Shown here: positions 1 to 10,000 of the stretch, one piece after another
How positions within the stretch are numbered: position 1 is the stretch's first letter
Layout: every line of letters starts with the position of its first letter
Assembly: GCA_030248135.1 (NCBI GenBank)
Contig: JASANC010004487.1
Location: 1-37,575 of the forward strand
DNA: 37,575 nucleotides
DNA from: Theristus sp. LFF4_11
Taxonomy: Eukaryota > Nematoda > Chromadorea > Monhysterida > Xyalidae
Reading direction: 5' to 3'
Program-made: the position numbers and the translations under genes
The notes under the pieces: generated by a model
What the model saw: only the letters and a program-made list of their open reading frames with translations
Databases searched by the model: none
Told to the model about the DNA's origin: nothing

Positions 1-150
1 TTTTCAAAATTTTTTTTTTTAAGTTTGAAAAAAAAATCCAATTTTTTTTTGAAAAAAAAACGAAAAAAAAAATAAAAAAAAAATTTTTTTTTAAAAGACC
101 CTAAACCTAGGCGGGGGTGCCGAAAATTTTTCAGTGGGGGGGGGGTGTCA
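1..150 (-). repeat. Reverse-oriented fragment of the A/T-rich dispersed repeat, with adjoining G tract
   Basis: Long A and T homopolymers surround the words AAGTTTGAAAAAAAAATCC and CCCTAAACCTAGG. On the reverse strand this matches the block at 24550-24650 and again at 27264-27340 (TAGGGTTAGGGG, then A/T runs, then CGTTTTTT, then AAATTTGGATTTTTT). Positions 112-150 add a G tract like those of the G-rich element at 22952. The left part is cut by the window edge. Confidence 0.65.
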
Positions 151-715
151 GTCATGGTACAGTCACGCGGTGGAAACTTTATCGGCGAAATGGCAGTCAA
201 CCTGTGCAAAAAGGAAAAAAATGACATAAATAACACGGCAATTGTTGTTTTATTTCACAACTGGTTTTTCACTGATTTTTGTTATCGACTACATCATCAT
301 ATATAAACTTCATCAACAAAGAACTGCTTCAACAATAGTTTTCATACACAAAATCATCATCGCTACATCAGATACTATCAATATACAATCCTGTCCACAG
401 ACAGCAGCAACACAAAAACAATACAATTCACCATTTGCCTTGTCACCAACAGCCATCACTCGTCTTCAGGTACTGAAGGTGGAAGGTAAGGTTTGAAAAC
501 AGTGCAAGGTGGACCCTGCCGAAAAAACAGCAAAGCTGCAGCACCGTCAGACAGACACAAATATAAGCGTATATGCACCTTGCACCGTCGTTTGTTTGTG
601 ACTGTGCAACATTGCTGTGTTATGACAGAGTTCACGGTGGTCTTACAAAGCATTTTGTGCGGTCCGTATTTCAGCCCTCACGACAGTGCCGCTACAAAAG
701 CATCAAGCAGCCATC
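151..715. other. Leader/intergenic region with no supported gene
   Basis: Several short frames are open here, but none shows family motifs, coding-like composition or a convincing pair of splice sites. Part of it may be 5' untranslated sequence or an unseen upstream exon of the MSP-domain gene that starts at 716. Confidence 0.4.
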
Positions 716-2103
716 ATGCCAGGAACACCACAAAGCAATCGCAGCAGCAGCAGCCTCACCAGACCTAGTGGCAGTGGCGCGAACTGTGGCTGCGCTCGTT
801 TCGCACGCGTCGACTCGTCCGTGATCGAACTGAGCACCTCCGATTTGACGCGCGAACTGAAACTGTGGATCGAGCCGCCGCCGACGTATGAAAGTACCAG
901 TGTGCCGCTGAAGCGGTGCACGTTCAAACTGAAGTGCACACATCCGCAGCGCTTCAGAATTCGTCCGGCGTTCGGCTTCCTCGAGGCAAACGGCACTCCC
1001 ATGACGGTGCGTTGAACTGGTTTGTTTGTGTTGTGCTGCAGCATGTTTGGACACCGAACAGTTTTGTGGACAGCGAAATGCCAGTGCAAAACAGGATAAA
1101 TCATATGCAATCAGGCGATTGGCTGCTATGCTGAGCTTTTGATCGCTGACCGGTCTAAGCAACTTGATGCAACCAATCAAAATGCCAGATTCAAATACCA
1201 GAATGCAAATTCAGATTCAAGGCAGATTCAATTAATTGCGTGTTTTTCAGTTTGACTGCACATGCATGCATGAGTGCAACACATCTGCGCTTTATTCGTT
1301 TGCAGCTGCACGTTTCATATACGCCAGCTACGTTGCCTGTCACCACTGGCACAGAGCCAACTAAAGTTGAACGAATCACAATCGCCGTTGCTGAGGTGCC
1401 GATGAAAGCGTCCGACAATCCGGCTGACATCTGGAATCAAGGCACAAAGCACACATTCATTCATTCATTTTATTTCGCAAAAATCAGGAAACTCCGATAA
1501 AAGTGTATGAACAGCATGTAACACGGAGACCCAAGCTGGCTTTTGTCCTTTGCCGAACAGCTGCATTATAACACGCTAAAAAGAATGTCCGAACATATGT
1601 GTCCGGTGTCGTCTTGTCCGCTTGGGTGTACTGTACCCCGCGGTGTCCGTGTCCCGAAAACAAAAGTGCCTTGAAACAGACCGAGTGTCACAAACACATT
1701 TTTATTTACGAAACATCCCGTGAGGGCAGGACACCGGACACATGTTCGGACATCTATTTTTATGCGTGACACAACCCGTTAGTCGGAAATGAGCGTTTTG
1801 TTTCCTGTTGCAGAGGGTCCAAACGCGCTGCGCACGGCGGACGTGCATCGTGTTGAGGTGACCATCAAAATGGCGCCAACGTCACTGAGAGCCACGCGGC
1901 GGCCGACGTCTCGATCGCCATCGCGACCGACCATCGAGCACGACGGCAAGGCTGGCAGCAGCAGCTCGCTCAGCCTGACGCGTGCTGCCAGCGCCACGGT
2001 GTCGTCGTCGACAGCAAGTTCGTGCATGTCGCCAATCATGTCGCTTCACTGCTCAGTTGTGTGTGATTTTTATTGTGAGTATCAGACACGTGCGTTTCTC
2101 TGA
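716..2103 (+). CDS. MSP-domain protein with Ser/Thr- and Arg-rich tail (3 exons, ~238 aa)
   Basis: Exons 716-1006, 1306-1441 and 1814-2103 join in one frame (phases 0 and 1). Residues about 36-160 read as a major-sperm-protein/VAP-type beta-sandwich: the stretch PLKRCTFKLKCTHPQRFRIR, followed by PAFGFLEANGTPMT and later KVERITIAVAEVP, follows the MSP pattern of strands ending in a PxxGxLxxxxxxxV turn. From about residue 170 the protein becomes basic and Ser/Thr-rich with no recognised domain. MSP domains act as cytoskeletal polymers in nematode sperm, or as FFAT-motif binders in VAP proteins; which applies here cannot be told, and no C-terminal membrane anchor is visible. Intron 2 appears to use a GC donor (CAAG/GCACAA) because no in-phase GT exists, and it carries an inverted-repeat element at 1572-1768. 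The start was chosen as the ATG just before the Ser-rich N terminus; an upstream in-frame ATG lies at 686. Confidence 0.7.
1572..1768. mobile_element. Short inverted-repeat element (MITE-like) in an intron
   Basis: The left end (CACGCTAAAAAGAATGTCCG, then AACATATGTGTCCGGTGTC) is repeated in reverse at the right end (GACACCGGACACATGTTCGG, then ACATCTATTTTTATGCGTG). This gives about 40-bp imperfect terminal inverted repeats around a roughly 120-bp core. There is no coding capacity and I could not fix a target-site duplication. Confidence 0.6.
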
Positions 2104-2142
2104 TTTGTGTAAACCTGAAATGTTCCAGATGCCAACTGTAAA

Positions 2143-5100
2143 ATGTCTGCGAATAAACCGCTTGAACAGTTATTGTCACCACCGACAGATAAGGACCAGA
2201 TGTTCGCGGCGCACAGAAAGCACGCCAGGATGGTGTTGTTACAGTCAGCCAGCAACGAGCCGAGTGTATGTGTTCTCACGTTTCAGCTAAATATTCGATT
2301 GTTCTGAGATTATTCGTGCATTTATATTTACGCAATGCTTGGTTACACTTGCGGCCACGAATACATCAATCTGCTCATGTTGAATTGTCTCAGATTGAGA
2401 ACGTTTTATGCGTGTTTCACCTGAGCACTGGCACCCTGCGTCGGATGATACGCCAGATGAACGATGAAATGGAGAAGGGCTTGCACGGCGGTGCGCAGGC
2501 GTCCACGATCGCGATGCTGCCTTCGTTCGTGCCCTGTCTGCCCGACGGAAATGGTTTGCCGATTTTTTAAATCCATTCGGCATCGATTACATTATTCCAT
2601 TAAAAACTGGTCCATTCCTTTGAAGAGTCTGGCAAATATCTGGCGATGGATCTCGGCGGGACGAGTCTACGTGTCATGGTGATCGAAATTCAGCCTGGTC
2701 AACCGATAATGAGCACCCAGCACATATTTCGCCTGCCACACTACATCATGGTTGGCGCTGGCGAGAAGGTGCGCAGAGTTTGTCACCCTCGTGGCCTGGT
2801 GGTAGTGCGTTAGACTACAGTCTGTGTGCTCGGGGGATCGAGCCCCGCCGAGGGGTGTATAGGCACTTAATGACAGAGAAAACTCGATGGGCGCCCTACT
2901 CAATGACGTTCTTTACACTTCTCTGGGTTAGCCCTGGCTAAAACATCGCCTAAAAATCTCAACAACAACAACAACAACAACAAAGTTTGTTTTGTCCATT
3001 GCTTGTGATATCATTGAATTGAAGCGATTGAAAAAAAATATATCCGTACAGCTATTTGATTATTTGGTCGATTGTCTGGCAGCGTTTCTTGACGAAAAAA
3101 ATCTGACCGATGCGAATCTCGGTCTCGGCTTCACGTTCAGGTGACAAGCACGCTTGAGAATCTACGTATAAGGGATAAACAGTTTCAAACTCAAGCTTTT
3201 GTGCAGTTATCCATGCGACCACAAAAGCTTGTTATCAGCGACGTTACTACGATGGACGAAGGGAATGAACGCACAGGATGTTGTTGGCAACGATGTCTGT
3301 CAGCTGTTACAGGACGCCATCAAGCGCAAACAGGTTAGCGAGTGTTTGTCACGCCAAATATTGACACATGTATGTGAACACACCAACGACATTTTAAAAC
3401 ATTTTTTTCTGACAAAGTTAATGGCCAAGCCCAAGCCCAAGCCTAGGAAGCCCAAGCTTGACCTAAGCCTAAAATGATGCATGATGATCTGCATCGGTAT
3501 GTGTATGATGAAAACGTAAGCCTGAGCCAAGCATGCATGATGATCTGCCTCGGTATGGTATCATGTATGTGTATGTGCACGTGTATGAACGTAAGCCTAA
3601 GCCTAAGCCTAACCCTAAGCCTAAGCCACGCCACGGCACAATATTATTTATCGTTTCCACGTTCAGAACATCAAGGTGCGCATTTTGGCTCTGGTGAATA
3701 ACACAGTCGGCACACAAGTAGCCACCGCTTACGAAAACAGAATGTGTGACCTCGGCGTCATAATTGGTAACAAAGTCAAAATGCTTAAACATCAACAAAA
3801 TATCGTTTTACAGTCTAATTCTATAACATATCCAACTAGCTCTTTGGTTGGTGATCGTGATGCATGAAAACCAAACTCCGCCTCTCCACGGCAATGCCTA
3901 CATAGAATGCATGCATCGCGTGAACACCAACCAATCAGCAAGTTGTATATCTTATTGAGTGAGACTGTATTGTGTTTTACTAACAGCGACTGGCACCAAC
4001 GCATGCTACATGGAGCGCACGGCACGTGTGCCGAAGATGAAGGCTCCAAAGTATGAATCGTATCCGCACCCAAATGTGAGCGATTCTGGCATTTGACATT
4101 TGACATTTATCGCTGCCACCAGTTGACAAGCCACATTTATTCAAAGGTCATCATCAACACGGAATGGGGCGGATTCGGCGATAGCAACGAGGCCGATTAC
4201 ATTGTGACGAAATACGACAGAGCGGTCGATGCTGCTTCCCTGCATCCCGGCGTTCAAACGTTCGTGGCGTGTATTTTAGAAACACATGCAATGTACTCAT
4301 ATATTTTTTTTCATTTGATCACGTCTTTTGTTCAGAAACTGTCCAAAAAGTTATCCAAAGATTTTAAACCATTGTGGAAAGAACTGAAGGAGCTGGAGCT
4401 AAATTTTTAAGAGCTGTTGAAAGGGCTCAGCTCACATTCGAACACAATGCGCTCACATTTGCCCATGTATTGCTATTTTGCCACAGCTTTGACAAGCTGG
4501 TCGCCGGCATGTACATGGGCGAGCTGGTGCGGCTTGTCTGCTGCGATCTGATGGCGATGGGCATGTTGTTCAAGGGGTACGCTGACCACCAACCCCATGG
4601 GCCCATTCACACCGTCGGCGCATTCCCAACCAAGTTCATCTCAGAGATTCTAAGGTGCACACACACACTGCTGGACCGGATAAGCTGAAACGCAACAATT
4701 TTGCCATTTTTCAACAAACAATGAAATGGTTTATGCTTTTGTCAGCGACGAAGGCGGCACGTACGTGACGACGCGGCTGATCCTGGACGAGCTCGGCATC
4801 GACCGCCACACGTTCATGGACATTCTCGTACTGCACGAGGTCTGCATGGTCGTGTCGCGACGGTCTGCGCATCTGGCGGCTGCCGGTTTGTGGAATGGAA
4901 ACTGAAAAAGTTGTTGCCATAAAAACGGTGTCGTTCCGTTTGAAGACACCTTTTGAAGAAATTAAAATTTTTACCAAACGTAATGGCAAGTCATGAAGCA
5001 TTTGCTTATGTGCTCTCAGCAATTGCCGCGTGCGTCAATCACATTGGCAAAGATTCGGTGACCATCGGAATCGACGGCAGCACGTTCAAAAGTCACCCGT

Positions 5101-5317
5101 TTTATCCGAAATGGGTGCATGAAAAGTTGAACGAACTCCTTGACATTGAACGGGTCAGTCGGTCATCGTGGTTTGTTGAGTCGAAAACAATTTAGAAGTG
5201 CTGATGAAGAAAAACAGCCGTGTTTTTTAGTTTCGAATTGTTGAGACAAGCGATAGCAGTGGAAAAGGAGCAGCGTTGATTGCCGCCATTGCAGACAATC
5301 TGCAACACAACAATTGA
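2143..5317 (+). CDS. Hexokinase family protein (12 exons, ~490 aa), catalytic Asp replaced by Asn
   Basis: Exons: 2143-2265, 2394-2553, 2626-2768, 3052-3140, 3207-3333, 3667-3766, 3987-4075, 4147-4259, 4487-4654, 4746-4885, 5020-5153, 5231-5317; all phases agree. The product is a single hexokinase unit that would phosphorylate hexoses with ATP in the cytosol. Visible motifs: MLPSFVPCLPDGN, AMDLGGTSLRV (phosphate 1 loop), LGFTFSYPC, LRWTKG, TGTNACYMER, NTEWGGFGD, GMYMGELVRLV, DEGGTYV, IGIDGSTFKSHP (adenosine site) and SSGKGAALIAA. The length suits a 50-kDa glucokinase-type enzyme. Oddity: the motif normally VNDTVGT reads VNNTVGT (codon AAC at 3700-3702, residue 226), so the catalytic base is missing. 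The Glu of the glucose site in the PGxQ...EK motif is Asp. It lies 39 bp after the MSP-domain gene. Introns hold a SINE, a MITE and TTAGGC-like repeats. AATAAA lies at 5350. Confidence 0.95.
2784..2983 (+). mobile_element. tRNA-derived SINE with (AAC)n tail and 7-bp target duplication
   Basis: A pol III A box (TGGCCTGGTGG, 2792-2802) and B box (GGATCGAGCCC, 2835-2845) are spaced as in a tRNA. A tRNA-unrelated body follows, then an AAC-repeat tail. AGTTTGT occurs immediately before (2777-2783) and after (2984-2990), as expected for a target-primed retroposition duplication. It sits in hexokinase intron 3. Confidence 0.85.
3421..3630. repeat. TTAGGC telomere-like repeats and a local duplication in hexokinase intron 5
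   Basis: GCCTAA units, the complement of TTAGGC, run through 3592-3627 and occur with variants (CCCAAG, GCCTGA) at 3421-3476. Between them a segment of about 50 bp containing ATGATCTGC(A/C)TCGGTATG and ending in GTAAGCCT is present twice. TTAGGC is the usual nematode telomere unit; here it is interstitial, inside a gene. Confidence 0.7.
3811..3967. mobile_element. Tc1/mariner-like MITE, copy 1 (CAGT ends, TA duplication)
   Basis: The 157-bp element begins CAGTCTAATTCTATAAC and ends GAGTGAGACTG, with TA on both outer sides (3809-3810 and 3968-3969). The internal arms carry GTGATGCATG and its inverse CATGCATCGCGTG. It is homologous to the copies at 14444, 17844 and 20331 and lies in hexokinase intron 6. 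Confidence 0.8.
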
Positions 5318-7099
5318 TGAGCACTTCAGATCGCGAATGAACTACGGCAAATAAACACTACTACAATGCCGCTGAAACGTTTCGAATACTTAAATTCGTC
5401 TCTCTGACCTTTCTAACCTTGTTAACTTTGTTACTGGTGTATGTGCATCTTTTTGTCCCAGTTAATGTTGTTGTAATCCTTCTGCTTGAGAGATTTTTTT
5501 ACAATGTTAAAAATGATCTCGTGTTTACCGTATAAAGGTCTTTAAACATGTTTGATCATGGTTTGTACTAGACGACATCGTGTAGCGATACTCATTTAAG
5601 ATTGGGCCACCGAAACCGAAATCTGGCTGAGATCATTGGTGCCCCCAGGACAGACAGACTGTCCCCCTCATGTGGCGAGGGTATTAGTCTCGGTTCCAAA
5701 GGATGGTGAGCCGTCCGTTCCCCCAACCCAAATCCACCGGAATTTGGTACCTTCGGGTTTCCGGAATCGGTTGGTGGCGTGCTTCAAATATAAAAAAAAA
5801 CTTTACTACTAATTTTGCAACTAAAATCTGTTCATTATCCCGCAACACATTTTTTCATTGTTCATTTTTGGTCAGTGCCATACCCTCGCGACGGTGTGGG
5901 GTACCAATGTGCGCAGCCCTGAAACCGGTGTGCAGCCCGCAAGAACAAACTTTGCGATCTTTGCTTTATTGCTGCTTGCCTTGCAAATGGTGCACAGCCT
6001 TCAAAATGGTGCAGAGCCCTCAAAATGATGCACAGTCCTCAAAATGGGGCACAGCCCTCAGGCCGGTGTTTGCCAAAATGCCGCCGCAAAAATGCCTTGC
6101 GGGCAGCACACCGGTTTTGAGTCTGTGCACATTGGCACTTCACGGGTATGGTTCCTATGTACTACCTTCATTACTAAATTTATTGACGGTTAGGAAGCCA
6201 GCAAACAAATTTAGTGAATTAGTAGTGAAGCTAGTACTTTGTAGCAAACAATGCACACAATGGCGCATATGCGATATCGATGTTATACACTGACTGACTA
6301 ATAACATTGAAGACATGTAAAAAATGCACCCTCTTTCAATGTCTTTGTAAAACGGACCTGCTGAAATTCCACTGTTTGCAAATAATGCGCGCTAGCAAAG
6401 CTAGTAATCTCTCACGAATGCCGGCAATGTTTATTGCAGCCGTTACATGTTTAAAAAATATGGTGCGAAAGTTTTAGTTTTAGTGGCGTGGACGATAAGC
6501 CTCGTCACCACTGCATGCCGCGAGATGCGCTTGTGTTTGATGTGTGAAAATTTGTGATATCCTTTGCTGAAATCGTCTTGAAGGTTTGAGGCAATTCGGA
6601 ACGACTGTTTTTTTGCATGGCTCCATTCATATACCCTGCGTTTGTCGATCTACAAGGTTTTGTCCCGTTCAGCTTATATTGCTTCTTAAAAGGCATTCAT
6701 AGTTTAGTCTCTGTCTTCCAAAGTGAAACAACAGAAATCTAGAAAATATTTTAACATACTGTATGAAAACGTGTATTATTTTGCTCACCAGCGCAAAATT
6801 TCAACCGTTACGTGCCGCTTTTACGTAATCTTGGTGTGTGTTTACAGAAACAAACACGTGTGGTGCAACGAATCCATCTTCTTGGTCTCTTGGTTTATAG
6901 TTTTGCCAGCGCTCCACAGCTCATTCTCCTCACTTAATTCCTGACAGCTTGTTTTTTGTTCTGTGCAGCGGTTGTTCTAAATGTTTTGCCGTTTTTTCAG
7001 TGAAAATTTTTCTGCGACACACAACTCTTCACAACTTTGCACGAAACTCCGAATTGGTGCAGCGAATATTTCCCTGCTTTGCAGAGCGCATTGACAAGC
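5318..7099. other. Intergenic region between hexokinase and the glutamate receptor
   Basis: A polyadenylation signal AATAAA at 5350 fits the hexokinase 3' end. A GC-rich, gene-like stretch at 5575-5790 has no usable frame and matches no RNA family I recognise. A 19-bp tandem repeat lies at 5985-6060. Motifs such as ATTAGTAGTGAA recur here and at 12040-12230. No gene is supported. Confidence 0.5.
5985..6060. repeat. Four tandem copies of a 19-bp unit
   Basis: The unit AAATGGTGCACAGCCTTCA is repeated four times in register at 5985, 6004, 6023 and 6042, with one to three substitutions per copy. Confidence 0.8.
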
Positions 7100-10000
7100 A
7101 TGGGAGTGACTATGGCTTTCACAGGGAGCATACTGTTTGTGCTCATTGTGGCAGGCAAGTGTTGTTGTTGTTTTAATTGAGCATTCAATAATTTTGTACC
7201 ATAAATTTTACACTTTCAGCAAATGCGCAGACGCAGCAGACATTGAGGGTTACAACGGTTGTGGTATGTGTGCCTTAGGAGCTGAGATATAACATACGAT
7301 ATGCAAAGTTTCATGCAAAGTTTATTGAATTTCTATTATATTTCAATTTGCATTGCAACAAGCGTCATAAATGTCCTGACAGCGTGCGCTTTACAGAGCC
7401 CCCCGTTCGTGATGGCCACTGAGACTGGAGAAGTGATGGGATACTGCTATGATTTCATGAATGCGCTCGCTCAGAGCACTGGTTACAACATGAAGATGGA
7501 GATCTCTCAAGATAGCAAGTCATATATGAATACTTTTTATGTTTTGCGTTTGGTTATGTTCGCTGTATTTATTTATTTTTATTTATGTTTGGCGATGCCG
7601 AATCAATCAATGTTGTATGATCGCTTTGTTGCTGTTTGCAGGTTTGGTAAGAGAAACCCGGATGGAACGTGGACGGGCATGATTGGCAGAGTGATCAACA
7701 ATGTTAGTCTTGCTCTAAACACCTTTGTTTTTGCTCAGAGGAACCGGCAGCGTTGGGGGTGGCAGCATTAGCACTGTATAAATGTGTCGAATGTGTTCAT
7801 GTTGGCGTCAGCGGTTTTTTGGCGCTTTTTAACAATGATTTTTTTACAGGAGGCAGACCTGGCAATTGCGCCGTTGACCGTCAGTCCGAAACGAATGGAG
7901 TCTGTCCAGTTCAGGTGTCGTCAGTTTGTCCACGAAAGTTGCTACTAAAATTGGGCCCACTCACGTGTTTAATTAATGTAGGAGATCGTCAGTTCGTTGT
8001 AGTCGCCCGTTTTAATACTGTAGCATCGTTTTTGTTTCAGAAAATTGAATGAGTGTGTACTTTCCTTGCGTGAAGTAGTGTGTGTGTTTCATTTTTATGC
8101 AGCCAACCATTCTTCTCTACTGGTATCGCTGCGTTGATCAAGAAACCCGCAGAGAAAGAGGCATCACATTTTGCGTTTCTGCAAGTGTTCACAGTGCGCA
8201 CGTGGCTGTACATCGTGATCGCTTGGATCTTGGTGAGACGTTTATGGATCCACCAATTTTGTTTGTGGAGCACCAATTATTGTGTGTGGTGCACCAATAT
8301 TGCGTCTGGTGCACCAATATTGCGTCTGGTGCACCAATATTGCGTCTGGTGCACCAATATTGCGTCTGGTGCACCAATATTGCGTCTGGTGCACCAATAT
8401 TGTTTGTTGAGCACCAATTATTGTATGTGGTGCACCAACAATGTGTCTGATACATACCGATGATTTTTGTTTCTGGTTGCCAGATTTCAATCGTGCTTTG
8501 GGGCCTTGCCCGTCTCAACCCCATCGAGTGCGCGGACACGTTTGCAGTGCGCACCCAATGGCACGACTGTCTCTGGTACACACTCGCTGGCTCGCAGCAC
8601 CAAGCATCCGGGCTCATTCCAAGGCAATAATGTAACATTTTGATATTGATGATGAAATCTGAACGAAGGTTCAAAAAAAACTTTATTTCAACACAAGCAT
8701 CTTTTTTTATTGTTTTACAATATTTATTTTAACTCCATCTTGAAATGAAATCCTGCTGTTGATGAAATGACACAGTGCTTGTTTCCTATGTCAGGAGCCT
8801 TGCAGTGCGACTGCTGACTGCAGGCTGGTGGCTGTTCTGCTTGATCGTATTGGCAACTTATCTGGTCAGCTTTTATGAAGATTTTAGCGTTCAAAAATGC
8901 GTCACAGATGCACCCAGTTTCTGTACGCATTCCAGGTTGGCCTGTTCCACATGTACGCGTATGCGAGTACCTCCAAACTGGCAGTGCGCACAATTGACGA
9001 TTTAGCCAGACAGACGGATATCAACTATGGAATGCAACGGAGTGGCTCCACGCAGGGCTTCTTTGAGGTGTAAAACAAAGTTGTTCTTGTTTGTTCTAAA
9101 AAAGTTCCATGGTGAAATTTTCCGTTTCATTTTTATTTCCGTTCAACAACACACCTCCGTTAACATAGAATTCCAAATTGGACATGATTCGCCGCATGTG
9201 GTCCTTCATTGAATCACGAGGCAATCATTTACTGGTCGACAACTATGATGCTGGTGTGGAGAGAGTCCGAAAGACAAAACAGGTGCGCGTGAAACACTGA
9301 AAAATCATCAGTATACATGCAGTATAAATGTTGATTTTTGGTTCGATTTTATAAAACGTCTTCAAGTATCCAAAAAATCTACTGCCAAGTTTCATCCGCA
9401 CGCACACTCACACACCTCGCGCGTTTCCAATTTTGTACTTTATAAAACAAGCACATTTTTCCAAGAGACACCAAATGAAACTGTGTTCCCCAGGGTGGCT
9501 ACGCGTTCATCATGGAGGAGTGCGCGGCGCTGTACGCGGCCAGTCAAAGTCCGTGCGACACGATCGTCATCGGACCAAAGGTGAACGACGTCGACTACGC
9601 CGTGGCGATGCGAAAGGACGCGCCGTACAAGTCGGTGACACGCACAGAAATACCGTAAAGTCTTGCATATAAGGTCTCCTTATATAAATTTGAAAATCAA
9701 AAGATGCTGAAAAAAGTGGAATTTTGTGTGACAGCCTTATAAGTGGGAGGAGGTCTTATAAAGAGAAGATTAGGAAGTCCGGGCCTTATAAACGGGGTGG
9801 AACCTAAGACTTTACGGTAATGCACTTCTACAGTAGATGGCACCATGGCATATGTTCGTGGGGAGGCATACATAGCACTTCTCATTTACTTGCAAAGCAA
9901 AAAAAACAGCCATTTTTGCTGAAAACCATGCAGATGAGTTTTTATATTCTGACAATTGAACTGATGACCAAGATACTGGTCAACCATCTACTGATCAAGT

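Noticed and set aside
2784..2860. Functional tRNA gene
   Set aside because: A and B boxes are present but the flanking arms do not fold into a full cloverleaf that I can see, and the body, AAC tail and target duplication identify a SINE.
3592..3627. True chromosome end
   Set aside because: The TTAGGC-like run is short, interrupted and lies inside an intron between well-supported hexokinase exons.
8080..8674. Overlapping frames of 120-160 aa through the 20-bp minisatellite
   Set aside because: They are by-products of a stop-free tandem repeat inside an intron; only the M1 exon (8103-8232) and the pore exon (8484-8623) carry receptor motifs.
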